Source: Clostridia bacterium (GTDB taxonomy: Bacteria; Bacillota; DAOUPZ01). Taken from it: DNA of 64,000 nt. The stretch is taken from the NCBI GenBank assembly GCA_030625885.1, contig DAOUPZ010000017.1, positions 27,129 to 91,128 of the forward strand, read 5' to 3'. This document shows, piece after piece, positions 27,269 to 35,580 of the stretch (positions are counted from its first letter, which is position 1; each line of letters starts with the position of its first letter). Position numbers and translations under genes: made by a program. The notes under the pieces were generated by a model that saw only the letters and a list, made by a program, of their open reading frames with translations, searched no databases and was not told the DNA's origin.

Positions 27269-28186
27269 ATGAAAGTACGTAAAGCAATCATCCCAGCGGC
27301 AGGCTTAGGCACCCGTTTCCTACCTGCTACCAAAGCGCAGCCAAAGGAAATGTTACCCATTGTCGATAAACCAACATTACAATATATAATTGAAGAGGCT
27401 GTTGCATCGGGTATAGAAGAAATACTGATTATAACGGGTCGTAATAAGAGTTCTATTGAAGATCATTTTGATAAATCTGTTGAGTTGGAGTTAGCTTTAG
27501 AGAAAAGCGGCAAAAAAGAATTACTGGAAAAAGTCAGAAAAATATCTGATATGGTTAATATTCATTATATCCGTCAAAAAGAGCCGAAAGGATTAGGACA
27601 TGCAATTCATTGTGCAAAGAGTTTTATCGGCAATGAACCTTTTGCAGTTATGCTGGGGGATGATATTGTTGAAGGACAAGTACCTTGTTTGCAGCAAATG
27701 ATCGATGTTTATAATGAATATAAGACAACGATATTAGGGGTACAACCTGTTATTGAAGAAGATATTAATAAATATGGTATTGTATCGGGTAAGCAAATTG
27801 AAGATAACATCTACAAAGTAAAAGATTTGGTAGAAAAACCATCTAAAGAAGAAGCCCCTTCCAATATAGCCATATTAGGACGGTACATTATTTCTAGCAG
27901 CATATTTGATATTCTAGAGCATACAAAGCCGGGAAAAGGCGGGGAGATTCAGTTAACAGATGCTTTAAAAGAATTAGCCAAACATGAAGCGATGTATGCT
28001 TATACTTTTGAAGGCAGAAGATATGATGTCGGAAATAAATTAGGATTTCTACAAGCAACCGTGGAGTTTGCATTGAGAAGAGATGATCTTAAAGAAGAAT
28101 TTATGAATTATCTTGTAAATATCATCAATCAGGAAAAGAGCGATGAAGTTATAGCCGAAGCAGCACCAACTATTTGTACCGATTAA
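27269..28186 (+). CDS. galU: UTP-glucose-1-phosphate uridylyltransferase
   Basis: Makes UDP-glucose from UTP and glucose-1-phosphate. The signature AAGLGTRFLPATKAQPKEML is at the N-terminus, followed by PIVDKPTLQYIIEEAV, IRQKEPKGLGHAI, FAVMLGDDIVEGQ, ILGRYIISSSIFDIL and GRRYDVGNKLGFLQA. Length (305 aa) is typical. AAGGAGGTTTTAACA precedes the ATG. It closes the nucleotide-sugar part of the locus and supplies the dehydrogenase at 25985. It is followed by the first CCACGGA palindrome. Confidence 0.97.
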   Translation: MKVRKAIIPAAGLGTRFLPATKAQPKEMLPIVDKPTLQYIIEEAVASGIEEILIITGRNKSSIEDHFDKSVELELALEKSGKKELLEKVRKISDMVNIHYIRQKEPKGLGHAIHCAKSFIGNEPFAVMLGDDIVEGQVPCLQQMIDVYNEYKTTILGVQPVIEEDINKYGIVSGKQIEDNIYKVKDLVEKPSKEEAPSNIAILGRYIISSSIFDILEHTKPGKGGEIQLTDALKELAKHEAMYAYTFEGRRYDVGNKLGFLQATVEFALRRDDLKEEFMNYLVNIINQEKSDEVIAEAAPTICTD

Positions 28187-28191
28187 GGAAT

Positions 28192-28307
28192 TAAAAACCA
28201 TACCACGGAATACACGGGAAAAACATATCACGGAAGAACACTGAGGGAATATTTTACATTACAGTGTGTTTCCGTGTATTTCAGTGTCCTCCGTGGTAAT
28301 GTTTTGG
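28192..28307. repeat. CCACGGA palindromic repeat, full copy A
   Basis: A ~115-bp element that begins ACCATACCACGGAATACACGG and ends with CTCCGTGGTAATGTTTT. Outer arms ACCACGGA/TCCGTGGT and inner CACGGAAG..CACTG against CAGTG..TTCCGTG pair along most of its length. It follows the galU stop codon directly, as other copies follow VanZ-like and toxin-antitoxin genes. Confidence 0.85.
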
Positions 28308-28540
28308 ATGCAGTTGACAGTTGAGAGTGGATAGTTGACAGTTGAAAAGATAATTAACAAATATAGATTTCCAAGATGATAACCTAAATTATAGATTCCT
28401 TAATCATTTATTTCCAACTAACCAACTTTCCAACTAACCAACTTTCCAACTAACCAACTGCTCTCGGAATAATAAAGGCTGAGAGCTGGGAATTGGGAAT
28501 TGAGAATTGAAGATCTTTTCCTACCTGCTACAGTGACCGA
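28308..28540. other. Short-repeat gap before phosphoglucomutase
   Basis: Contains GTTGACAGTTGAGAGTGGATAG strings (28312-28345) and a long CCAACTAACCAACTTTCCAACT run (28414-28460). No promoter stands out. The first in-frame codons upstream of 28557 read through repeat-like sequence. Confidence 0.5.
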
Positions 28541-28556
28541 AAGGAGCGTTCTACAA

Positions 28557-30290
28557 GTGAGCAAAGCGAACGACCTACCTACTAGTGAAAACATTCGTAA
28601 AACTTATGAACTGTGGCTTGAAAGTCCATGCTTCGATGAAGCGACTAAAAGCGAGCTTTATAGTATCAAGGATGATTGGCCGGAAATTGAGGATCGGTTT
28701 TTTAAAGAGCTGCAGTTTGGTACGGCCGGACTTAGAGGCGTTATCGGCGCAGGAACGAACCGAATGAACGTCTATACCGTCAGAAAAGCCACCCAGGGGT
28801 TGGCGGATTGTATCAGTTGTGAGGGTGAAGCGGCTAAAGCCAGAGGTGTTGTGATTACTTATGATTCCAGACGCATGTCGCGAGAGTTTAGTGAAGCGGC
28901 GGCTTTGGTGTTAGCGGCTAATGGCATCAAAACGTATCTTTTCAAAGATTTAAGAGCGACACCCGAGCTTTCTTTTGCCATCCGATATTTAAACTGTATG
29001 GCCGGGATCGTCGTTACAGCTAGCCATAATCCGAAAGAATATAACGGCTATAAGGTCTATTGGGAGGATGGGGCGCAGATTGCGACGGAAAGAGCCGAGT
29101 CTATTATAGCATCCATCGCCAAGATTAATGATTTTGCCGCGATCCCTGTCTTATCTAAAGAAGAGGCTTTAACAAAAGGCTTACTGGTTTATTTAGATGA
29201 ACAAGTCGATGATCAATATATTACTGCGGTTAAGAAACAATCCATTCGCAGCGATATCATTAACAAAGTGGCCGGTGATTTCAAAGTGGTCTATACGCCG
29301 CTGCACGGGACTGGGAATCGACCGGTTAGGCGGGTGCTTAAAGAGATAGGTTTTAAGAATGTTTATGTAGTGCCGGAGCAGGAATTACCGGACTCTGAAT
29401 TTTCTACGGTTAGGTACCCGAACCCTGAAGATAAGAAAGCATTTCAATTATCAATTGAGCTGGCAAAAGGAAAAGAGGCGCAGCTGGTTTTAGCGACTGA
29501 TCCGGATTGTGATCGGGTGGGTGCCGTTGTAAAGAATGACAGCGGTGAATATGTCGTGTTGACCGGGAACCAAACCGGGGCTTTATTGGTGGACTATATC
29601 TTAAAGCAGCGCAAAGAAGCAGAGCACCTCCCGGACAATGGGGCGATCATTAAAACGATCGTTACCAGTGAAATGGGGGCTGATATCGCTAAAGGCTATG
29701 GCGTTGAGGTGATGAATACCCTGACAGGGTTTAAATACATTGGTGAAAAAATTAAACAATTTGAAGCAGCAGGGGACAAGACTTTTTTATTTGGCTATGA
29801 AGAAAGCTATGGCTATTTAGCTGGTACCTATGCCAGAGATAAGGATGCGGTGGTTACCTCCATGCTCATCTGTGAAATGGCTGCGTATTATTATGATCAG
29901 GGCATGAATTTATACCAGGCGTTAATGGCGTTATATGATAAGTACGGCTATTATCTGGAAGACTTAAAGTCAATCACCTTAGCCGGTAAGGAAGGCTTAG
30001 AAAAAATAGGCTGGATCATGGAATGCTTTAGAGGAAATCCACCCGCTGTGATCGGTGATAGCAAGGTGATTGTTGTGGAAGATTATGCGCGGCAGCAAAA
30101 CAGAACGCTGCCCAAAGCTAATGTCCTGAAGTTTATCTTAGAGGATGATGGCTGGGTATGTTTGAGACCGTCAGGGACCGAACCGAAGTTGAAAATATAT
30201 GCTGGTGTAAAAGGCAATACCCTACAGGAAAGCCGGGAACGACTAGCGCAAACCATCGCTTGGATGGTGCATCAGATTAAAGAGAATTAG
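28557..30290 (+). CDS. Alpha-phosphoglucomutase (PgcA/phosphomannomutase-like)
   Basis: Interconverts glucose-6-phosphate and glucose-1-phosphate, feeding rmlA and galU. Marks are the substrate loop [18 protein letters not shown], the phosphoserine loop [13 protein letters not shown] (Ser ~156), the metal-binding [30 protein letters not shown] and the phosphate-binding [13 protein letters not shown]. Length ~577 aa matches the Firmicute PgcA group. I chose GTG 28557 because AAGGAG (28541-28546) lies ten bases upstream. An in-frame TTG at 28500 would add residues from repeat-like DNA with no homologous character. Base composition is richer in G+C than the genes before galU. Confidence 0.93.
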   Translation: MSKANDLPTSENIRKTYELWLESPCFDEATKSELYSIKDDWPEIEDRFFKELQFGTAGLRGVIGAGTNRMNVYTVRKATQGLADCISCEGEAAKARGVVITYDSRRMSREFSEAAALVLAANGIKTYLFKDLRATPELSFAIRYLNCMAGIVVTASHNPKEYNGYKVYWEDGAQIATERAESIIASIAKINDFAAIPVLSKEEALTKGLLVYLDEQVDDQYITAVKKQSIRSDIINKVAGDFKVVYTPLHGTGNRPVRRVLKEIGFKNVYVVPEQELPDSEFSTVRYPNPEDKKAFQLSIELAKGKEAQLVLATDPDCDRVGAVVKNDSGEYVVLTGNQTGALLVDYILKQRKEAEHLPDNGAIIKTIVTSEMGADIAKGYGVEVMNTLTGFKYIGEKIKQFEAAGDKTFLFGYEESYGYLAGTYARDKDAVVTSMLICEMAAYYYDQGMNLYQALMALYDKYGYYLEDLKSITLAGKEGLEKIGWIMECFRGNPPAVIGDSKVIVVEDYARQQNRTLPKANVLKFILEDDGWVCLRPSGTEPKLKIYAGVKGNTLQESRERLAQTIAWMVHQIKEN

Positions 30291-30306
30291 AGGCAGGTGT
30301 ATTGAG

Positions 30307-31653
30307 ATGGGGGAAATTACGTTAGATTATGCACATACCTTAAGCTTTATCAGCCAGGATGAGATCGATAATTTACAAGAATGCGTCAATGAATGCCACC
30401 AGATGCTTCATAACGGCACGGGAGAAGGCAGCGATTTCCTGGGATGGGTGGATTGGCCGAATTGCTATGATCAGGACGAATTTGCAAGGATTCAAACGGC
30501 GGCAGAGAAAATACGAAATCAATGTGACGTTTTCTTAGTGGTTGGGATCGGCGGTTCTTACCTGGGGGCTAGGGCGGCTATTGAAATGTTAAATACCAGC
30601 TTCTATAATGAACTGCCCAGGGAGAAACGAAAGGGGCCTAAAATCTATTATGTGGGCCATAATACCAGTCCGATTTACATTAACCAGCTGCTGGAAGTGA
30701 TTGAAGGTCACGACATATGTATCAATGTGATCTCCAAGTCCGGAACCACAACAGAACCCGCGCTGGCCTTTAGGTTGTTAAAAGAATACATGGAGTATAC
30801 ATATGGACGAGAAGCAGCGAGTCAACGCATCTATGCCACGACGGATAAAAGCAGAGGGGCGTTGAGAACGCTGTCGGATCAGGAAGGTTATGAAACGTTT
30901 GTTGTCCCGGATAATATCGGGGGCAGATACTCGGTATTAACGTCTGTGGGTCTGCTGCCAATGGCGGTTGCCGGAATAGATATCGATGCGGTGATGGAGG
31001 GCGCTCAGGATGCCTTAAGGAAGCTGAGCGTGAATCGTCTGCAGGATAATAGCTGCTATCAGTATGCTGTCATTCGAAACTTACTGTATAACAAGGGCAA
31101 AATGATCGAGATTCTAGTCAATTATGAACCGTGTCTATATTATCTCGGTGAATGGTTTAAACAGCTTTTTGGCGAAAGTGAAGGGAAGGATGGGAAAGGG
31201 ATCTTTCCGGCTTCTTTAAACTTCACGACTGATCTTCATTCCATGGGGCAATATATCCAAGAAGGTCATCGAACGCTCTTTCAAACGGTCCTGAATGTTG
31301 AGAAAACCCACCGCGATCGGGTGATTAAAAGAACGGCTGATAATCTGGACGGCTTAAACTACCTGCAGGGTAAAACGCTGGGCTTTGTGAATCACAAGGC
31401 CATGGAGGGTGCCTTAGCGGCCCATGTTGCGGGGGGTGTCCCGAACCTGATGATCAATATTCCGGAGATTAGCCCCTATTATTTCGGATATCTCGTCTAT
31501 TTCTTGGAAAAAGCCTGCGGCATGAGCGGCTATTTACTGGGCGTCAATCCGTTTGACCAACCCGGTGTCGAGGCGTATAAGCGTAATATGTTCAGGTTGT
31601 TAGGGAAGCCGGGATATGGCTATGAGGAAGTGGCGATGACAGTTGACAGTTGA
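30307..31653 (+). CDS. pgi: Glucose-6-phosphate isomerase (classical type)
   Basis: Interconverts glucose-6-phosphate and fructose-6-phosphate; with the mutase just upstream (16-base gap) it links glycolysis to nucleotide-sugar synthesis. Seen are [18 protein letters not shown], the PGI signature [29 protein letters not shown], the active-site [17 protein letters not shown] and the lysine near the end ([16 protein letters not shown]). Length (448 aa) is normal for Firmicutes. The final residues MTVDS and the stop are encoded by the GTTGACAGTTGAGAGT repeat that follows, so the original end has been overwritten. A relic of the unrelated cupin-type isomerase lies at 35579. Confidence 0.95.
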   Translation: MGEITLDYAHTLSFISQDEIDNLQECVNECHQMLHNGTGEGSDFLGWVDWPNCYDQDEFARIQTAAEKIRNQCDVFLVVGIGGSYLGARAAIEMLNTSFYNELPREKRKGPKIYYVGHNTSPIYINQLLEVIEGHDICINVISKSGTTTEPALAFRLLKEYMEYTYGREAASQRIYATTDKSRGALRTLSDQEGYETFVVPDNIGGRYSVLTSVGLLPMAVAGIDIDAVMEGAQDALRKLSVNRLQDNSCYQYAVIRNLLYNKGKMIEILVNYEPCLYYLGEWFKQLFGESEGKDGKGIFPASLNFTTDLHSMGQYIQEGHRTLFQTVLNVEKTHRDRVIKRTADNLDGLNYLQGKTLGFVNHKAMEGALAAHVAGGVPNLMINIPEISPYYFGYLVYFLEKACGMSGYLLGVNPFDQPGVEAYKRNMFRLLGKPGYGYEEVAMTVDS

Positions 31654-31943
31654 GAGTGGACAGTTGACAGTTAAGGGATTAAAAGATAGAGGAACGAGCG
31701 CTTCGTTTGGTCGCTGAACGAGGAACGAATAACGATTAAAAGATATTTTAGTGATCAGTTATAGATTTCCAAGCTGATAACTTAAATTATAGATTCCTTA
31801 GTCTTTTATTTCCAACTAACCAACTAACCAACTATCCTCTGAGGACTGAGCAACATTGGGGACTGTACCTGCTGGTTGCATGTTTTTTATGCAACCAGAG
31901 GGCCTGTCCCCGAGGTTGCGGCTTAAAGGAAAGAGGATTAGAT
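31654..31943. repeat. Repeat block with a GGGGAC hairpin
   Basis: The gap holds GTTGACAGTTGAGAGTGG strings, a GAACGAGCGCTTCG string (31692-31710), CCAACTAACCAACT (31812-31833) and a GGGGAC hairpin (31855-31913). The hairpin has inner arms GGTTGCAT/ATGCAACC. No promoter stands out upstream of the VanZ-like gene. Confidence 0.6.
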
Positions 31944-32411
31944 GTGAATGAAAAAAGTAAAATGATGATCTTATCATGGACGGCAGTATTATTATGGCTT
32001 GTCCTTATATTTTATCTATCAGCCCAACCGGCGGTTCAGTCTGATGCGCTTAGCAAAAAGGTTACGGAGGTTATCGTAGAAACGGTCGAACGCATAGCGC
32101 CTGCAGATGATGGCGGCCACACTACGATCGACCTGGTAGAAAGCTTTAATCACATGGTGCGGAAGTATGCTCATGGTGGTGTCTATTTTGTGCTCGGTGT
32201 ATTGATGATGATGGCATTGAGGCAAAGTGGTGTGAGGGGGGGAAGTGATGAAGTGTACCAGCTATTTGTACTGGGCAGGGGGGCACAGGTGACGGATGTT
32301 TTGATTGATGGTGCCGGGGCAATTGTTGGGGCTTTAGTGTATGGGGTGGGAAGTCTGTGTCAGTTGACAGTTGAGAGTGGACAGTTGAAAGGACAAAAGA
32401 CAATTAATTAA
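31944..32411 (+). CDS. VanZ-like membrane protein with an internal deletion
   Basis: VanZ-family proteins are small membrane proteins; one member gives low-level teicoplanin resistance, but most have no known role. This copy has an N-terminal membrane segment (ILSWTAVLLWLVLIFYLSAQ), the conserved KYAHGGVYFVLGVLMMMAL helix and GRGAQVTDVLIDGAGAIVG. Compared with the paralogue at 33102, about 16 residues forming the third membrane helix are missing between ALRQSGVRG and SDEVYQLF. The last ~18 residues ([12 protein letters not shown] and on) are encoded by a GTTGACAGTTGAGAG repeat. Both features suggest a decaying or non-functional copy. Start GTG follows AAAGAGGA. Confidence 0.75.
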   Translation: MNEKSKMMILSWTAVLLWLVLIFYLSAQPAVQSDALSKKVTEVIVETVERIAPADDGGHTTIDLVESFNHMVRKYAHGGVYFVLGVLMMMALRQSGVRGGSDEVYQLFVLGRGAQVTDVLIDGAGAIVGALVYGVGSLCQLTVESGQLKGQKTIN

Positions 32412-32533
32412 AAAACATACCACGGAAGACACGGGGGGAAAACACGCAAGTACGGGGAAGGGATTATTTTATAAAAAATCCGTTCTTTACAGTGTGTTTT
32501 CGTCTTTTTTCGTGACCTCCGTGGTCAGGTTTT
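32409..32533. repeat. CCACGGA palindromic repeat, full copy B
   Basis: Same element as at 28192, from AAAAAACATACCACGGAAGACAC to GACCTCCGTGGTCAGGTTTT. It follows the stop codon of the first VanZ-like gene by a few bases. Confidence 0.85.
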
Positions 32534-32654
32534 ATGGGCATTTGAGAGTGGGCAGTTGACAGTTAAAGGAAAGTAATTATATGTAAAATATTGGATTTAA
32601 TGATAGACACGACAGCAAATGATGTGTTAGAATCAACTTAAGGAGTTGATTCTT

Positions 32655-32930
32655 ATGGCAGATAAGGTATTGGAATTAGTAGAGAAAATGTATATTGAAT
32701 TTAGCCAAAAGTTTGATGAGATGGGAAATGAAATTAAGAATAATCGCGACGAGATTAAGAAAATTGGGGCTAAGATTGATGGCGAGGTCATGCCTAAAAT
32801 AGATGCTTTATTTGATGGATATAAACAGAATCGTGATAATATTAAAGAAATAAAGCATGATGTTAAAGAGTTGAGCCGTAAAGTTGACAAACAAGAGTTA
32901 GAAATAAAAGTGATTAAAAATGTCCGATAA
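32655..32930 (+). CDS. Small coiled-coil protein, unknown function
   Basis: A 91-residue, highly charged protein that is almost entirely predicted helix, with heptad-like spacing of Ile/Leu/Val (KVLELVEKMYIEF, KQNRDNIKEIKHDVKEL, RKVDKQELEIKVI). Short coiled-coil proteins of this kind are common in Firmicute accessory regions, but I cannot assign a function. The start is ATG 32655, nine bases after AAGGAG; the frame opens upstream at a TTG that overlaps the ribosome site. It stands alone between two VanZ-like genes. Confidence 0.65.
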   Translation: MADKVLELVEKMYIEFSQKFDEMGNEIKNNRDEIKKIGAKIDGEVMPKIDALFDGYKQNRDNIKEIKHDVKELSRKVDKQELEIKVIKNVR

Positions 32931-32976
32931 TAAAAAGACAGCTGAAAGTTGAAAGATTTAAAAGATAGAGCGTAAG

Positions 32977-33017
32977 AATGGGGACATTCCGTGAGGTACG
33001 AGCGGTCTGTCCCTACT
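32977..33017. repeat. GGGGACATTCC...GGTCTGTCCC short hairpin variant
   Basis: AATGGGGACATTCCGTGAGG followed by TACGAGCGGTCTGTCCCTA. This is the second form of the GGGGAC family, also at 36091 and 46471, with a shared core GTGAGGTACGAGCGG. The outer arms pair GGGGAC with GTCCC. Confidence 0.55.
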
Positions 33018-33033
33018 TTTGTATGGGTAAGGG

Positions 33034-33061
33034 ATTTATTTTGGATGGCGTGTGGTATAAT
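33034..33061 (+). promoter_or_regulatory. Recurring extended -10 promoter (VanZ-like gene)
   Basis: TTTTGGATGGCGTGTGGTATAAT ends at 33061. The TGG before TATAAT gives an extended -10 box, 40 bases before ATG 33102. Nearly the same string precedes modules at 34959, 37095 and 38084, with a shorter match at 39082-39102. Confidence 0.5.
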
Positions 33062-33101
33062 AAGGAAAAGCGGTTGATTAAGAAAATTAAGGGGAATTTA
33101 A

Positions 33102-33554
33102 ATGCTGAATAAACGCAATTTATTATGGATATTTGTTTGCCTTTGGATGATATGGATTATTCAATTTTCAAGTGATCCGGCAGAGGTTTCGAAACAAAAG
33201 AGCGGGAGGGTGCTGGAGAAGATTGAGCCGGTGATTGAACAGGTGGAGGAGCGTTTGCACACGAACATTATCAGTAAAGACCAGCTTCATTTTTATGTCC
33301 GGAAGAACGCACATGCCTTTAACTATTTTGTCTTAACTGTGGGCCTTGTGTTGGCTTTAAGGGCAACGGGTATTAAAAGGATGAATACGTATTGGATTGC
33401 ATGGATGATTGCGACTGTTTTTTCCATGGGAGATGAGTTTTATCAGACGTTTATCCCCGGGAGGAGTGGGGAATTAAGGGATGTTTTTATTGATAATATG
33501 GGCATTCTGGTTGCGATCGTGGTGGTTAGAATGCAATTGACAATGCATAATTGA
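33102..33554 (+). CDS. VanZ-like membrane protein
   Basis: The intact paralogue of the gene at 31944 (150 aa). It keeps the N-terminal membrane helix (LLWIFVCLWMIWIIQFSSDP), the conserved RKNAHAFNYFVLTVGLVLAL, the third helix (YWIAWMIATVFSMGDEF) and the hallmark DEFYQTFIPGRSGELRDVFIDN. The family function is mostly unknown; a link to glycopeptide resistance is known only for a few members and should not be assumed. The final residues QLTMHN and the stop derive from a CAATTGACAATGCATAATTG repeat. AAGGGGAATTTAA precedes the ATG, and an extended -10 promoter lies upstream. Confidence 0.85.
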   Translation: MLNKRNLLWIFVCLWMIWIIQFSSDPAEVSKQKSGRVLEKIEPVIEQVEERLHTNIISKDQLHFYVRKNAHAFNYFVLTVGLVLALRATGIKRMNTYWIAWMIATVFSMGDEFYQTFIPGRSGELRDVFIDNMGILVAIVVVRMQLTMHN

Positions 33555-33561
33555 CAATTAA

Positions 33562-33682
33562 TAAAAAACATACCACGAAATACACGGGGAAACACGGAAG
33601 TACACTGAGGGATTATTTTATAAAGAACCCAATTTTTACAGTGTAATTCCGTCTTTTTCCGTGACCTCCGTGGTATGGTTTT
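33562..33682. repeat. CCACGGA palindromic repeat, full copy C
   Basis: Begins AAAAACATACCACGAAATACAC and ends GACCTCCGTGGTATGGTTTT, directly after the second VanZ-like gene and its terminal CAATTGACAATTAA string. Confidence 0.85.
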
Positions 33683-33758
33683 ATGTACAGTTATTCAGTT
33701 GACAGTTGAAAGATAGCAAAGGAAGATTGTGGTTTTGGTAATAAATTAAGAAGGTACA

Positions 33759-33821
33759 TTGAAAGCAAGACATAATAATGCTATAATTAAGGCATAATAT
33801 AGAAGGAGATGATATTATGCC
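33759..33821 (+). promoter_or_regulatory. Promoter and perfect inverted-repeat operator of the first toxin-antitoxin pair
   Basis: TTGAAA (33759-33764) and TATAAT (33782-33787) are separated by exactly 17 bases. Just downstream GGCATAATAT (33791-33800) and ATATTATGCC (33812-33821) form a perfect 10-bp inverted repeat. Its 11-base loop holds the AAGGAG ribosome site, and the antitoxin ATG (33817) lies in the second arm. Autoregulation by antitoxin binding to such dyads is usual for these modules. As RNA the hairpin would also hide the start codon. Confidence 0.75.
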
Positions 33822-34083
33822 ACAGATACGTCCAATCAAGGATCTTAGAAATACAACAGAGATTTCAGAGCTTTGCCATCAAAATAAAGAACCAATCTTC
33901 ATCACTAAAAATGGTTATGGTGACTTGGTTGTTATGAGTATGGAAACATATGAAAAGTCCATGGCTAAACTAGACTTATACCAAAAGCTTGCTGAAGCAG
34001 AAGCACAGATTAAAAACGGGGTAGAGCTTTTAGATGGAGAAAAAGTTTTTAAAAAGTTAAGGGAAAAACATGGAACAAAATAA
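33817..34083 (+). CDS. Antitoxin, Phd/YefM family
   Basis: An 88-residue protein with the Phd/YefM pattern: an N-terminal DNA-binding part beginning RPIKDLRNTTEISELCHQNK, the central EPIFITKNGYGDLVVMSMET typical of the family, and a flexible C-terminal helix that would bind the toxin. The toxin gene overlaps its end by 14 bases, so translation is coupled. Its start codon lies inside a perfect inverted repeat, the likely operator. Confidence 0.92.
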   Translation: MPQIRPIKDLRNTTEISELCHQNKEPIFITKNGYGDLVVMSMETYEKSMAKLDLYQKLAEAEAQIKNGVELLDGEKVFKKLREKHGTK

Positions 34084-34390
34084 ATATAGAATAAAATTTA
34101 CACCAAAAGCTAACGATGACTTAGATGAGATTTATAGCTACATTGCTGGTGAACTTTATAGTGCAGATGCCGCAGACAATCTCATGTACAAAATTGAAAC
34201 GAGTATAATGAGGCTTGTGGACTTCCCATTCTCTTGTAGCTTCGTGCATGATGATATACTTAAAGAAAAAGGATACCGAAAACTTGTTATTGATAACTAT
34301 ATTGCCTTCTATATTGTAGATGAAACAGAAAAACAGGTCGTTATTATGCGTGTGCTTTATGGAAGACAGAAATATCAAGATATTATCTAG
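34070..34390 (+). CDS. Toxin, RelE/ParE superfamily
   Basis: A 106-residue protein with the compact RelE/ParE fold pattern: YRIKFTPKANDDLDEIYSYI at the start, a central helix, and a C-terminal sheet with GYRKLVIDNYIAFYIVDE and VVIMRVLYGRQKYQDI. The closing R-x-LYGRQ segment carries the basic residues used on RNA or gyrase targets. RelE-type members cut ribosome-bound mRNA and ParE-type members inhibit gyrase; sequence alone does not decide. It overlaps the antitoxin gene by 14 bases. Copy D of the CCACGGA repeat follows. Confidence 0.9.
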   Translation: MEQNKYRIKFTPKANDDLDEIYSYIAGELYSADAADNLMYKIETSIMRLVDFPFSCSFVHDDILKEKGYRKLVIDNYIAFYIVDETEKQVVIMRVLYGRQKYQDII

Positions 34391-34503
34391 CAATCTATCT
34401 CTAGAGGAAATCCAACACTTGAGGATGGCGATTTTGGGAATAAAAGAACAGTTGACAGTTGAGAGTGGACAGTTGACAGTTGAAAAGATAATTGACAATT
34501 AAT
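34391..34503. other. GTTGACAGTTGAGAGT repeat after the toxin gene
   Basis: Two to three copies of ACAGTTGACAGTTGAGAGTG (34446-34490) fill the space between the toxin stop and palindrome copy D. A short frame across it (34320-34502) is an artefact that begins inside the toxin gene. Confidence 0.6.
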
Positions 34504-34626
34504 TGAAAAACATACCACGGAAAACGCGGGGAAAAACACGGAAGTATACTGAGGGATTATTTTATAAAAAATCCCATCTTTACAGTGTCTTTTCGTGTTT
34601 TTCTGTGATCTCCGTGGTAAGGTTTG
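34504..34626. repeat. CCACGGA palindromic repeat, full copy D
   Basis: Begins GAAAAACATACCACGGAAAAC and ends GATCTCCGTGGTAAGGTTT. It is placed about 115 bases after the toxin stop codon. Confidence 0.85.
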
Positions 34627-34898
34627 GTAAGAACAGTTGACAGTTAAAGGATAAAAGAACAGGAGTTAGGAGTTGGCAGGTAGGAAAAGAATAAAGATGG
34701 AAGATGCAAGTGGCTAGTGGTAAGTGGTAAGTGGGGAAAGATTAAAAGACGAGGACTGAGCGTCCACTGCGTTCGCTGGAAGAGGGAAGAAGCTGAACGA
34801 GGAACGACAAAAGATTAAAGACTTAGGGAGACTTGAGGCTGAAAGTTGTTGCGAAATTGGGGAATGTCCCTTATTTTTGGTTGACAAACGGTAATTTT
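34627..34898. other. Short-repeat gap
   Basis: Holds AGGAGTTAGGAGTTGGCAGG strings, a GTGGTAAGTGGTAAGTGG run (34713-34732), GCGTTCGCTGGAAGA (34771-34785) and a half GGGGAC element (34858-34870). No gene is supported on either strand. Confidence 0.5.
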
Positions 34899-34918
34899 TG
34901 GGTGCTGTATGGTATAAT
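34894..34918 (+). promoter_or_regulatory. Recurring extended -10 promoter (retropepsin module)
   Basis: TTTTTGGGTGCTGTATGGTATAAT ends at 34918, with TGG before TATAAT, 40 bases before ATG 34959. A TTGACA at 34881-34886 is 26 bases from the -10 box, too far for a standard pair. The string matches those at 33061, 37049 and 38018. Confidence 0.5.
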
Positions 34919-34958
34919 AAAAATATTAATACTTTTGCTTGAATGGAGGTAGAAATCA

Positions 34959-35219
34959 ATGAAATGGAGTGAAGTGAGAAAGCTTTATCCAAATCAATTT
35001 GTAAAAATTCAAGTGCTGAAATCTCATTTGGAAGAAGATAAAGAATATATTGATGATATGGCGGTAATAGGACGGGTTATTGATTTTGATGCAACAAAAG
35101 AGCTTCTTAATTCTAAGGGAGATACGCTAGTATACCATACTTCTAAAGAAAGAATAGTTCTTCAAATTAGGAACAGAATAGGGTTACGGAGATTATTTAA
35201 AAATGAATATACAATTTAG
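34959..35219 (+). CDS. Small protein encoded upstream of a retropepsin-like protease
   Basis: An 86-residue protein beginning MKWSEVRKLYPNQFVKIQVL, mixed alpha/beta in appearance, with a basic C-terminus (RNRIGLRRLFKNEYTI). It has no motif that I can assign. A clear GGAGG ribosome site precedes the ATG and a recurring extended -10 promoter lies 40 bases upstream. The following protease gene overlaps its last 17 bases, so the two are translated together and probably act as a pair. I infer a partner or regulator role for the protease. Confidence 0.75.
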   Translation: MKWSEVRKLYPNQFVKIQVLKSHLEEDKEYIDDMAVIGRVIDFDATKELLNSKGDTLVYHTSKERIVLQIRNRIGLRRLFKNEYTI

Positions 35220-35580
35220 AGATGGTCTTATATTTACTTCAATAAAAATAGTTTATCGAGGAAGAACAAAAGTAATTAGCAATATAGTAGTAGATACAGG
35301 TGCCTCAAAATCTTTAATCTCTCAGGATGTTGTAGATGATATTGGAATTAAGGTTAGCAATGAAGATGAAATAGTTACTTCCTATGGTATTGGAGGAAAG
35401 GAATTTGCCTTTGTTAAAAAAATAGATAATGTAAGTTTGGGTAATTTTACTATAAGTGATTATGAGCTTGATTTTACTGTTTTTCAGGATGATGATATTA
35501 ATGGGTTACTTGGACTTGATCTATTAATGGAATCAGGAATTGTTATTGACTTGAAAAAGCTAGAGATGTACCAAAGTTAA
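35203..35580 (+). CDS. Retropepsin-like aspartic protease (single domain)
   Basis: A 125-residue protein with the aspartic-protease active-site motif VVDTGASKSLIS (catalytic Asp about residue 31) and a later hydrophobic-hydrophobic-Gly segment NGLLGLDLL. Both are expected of one retropepsin-type lobe that works as a homodimer. No signal peptide or membrane segment is seen, so it is probably cytoplasmic. It overlaps the preceding small gene by 17 bases. Substrates of bacterial retropepsin-like proteins are largely unknown. Directly after its stop begins a broken cupin-type isomerase gene, so the module may have landed in that gene. Confidence 0.88.
   Translation: MNIQFRDGLIFTSIKIVYRGRTKVISNIVVDTGASKSLISQDVVDDIGIKVSNEDEIVTSYGIGGKEFAFVKKIDNVSLGNFTISDYELDFTVFQDDDINGLLGLDLLMESGIVIDLKKLEMYQS

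Noticed and set aside
31944..33554. Vancomycin or teicoplanin resistance locus
   Set aside because: Only VanZ-like proteins are present, with no vanHAX or regulator genes. VanZ-like proteins are widespread without any resistance role.
34320..34502. Sixty-residue frame ending in [15 protein letters not shown]
   Set aside because: It begins inside the toxin gene in another phase and ends in repeat DNA, with no ribosome site.
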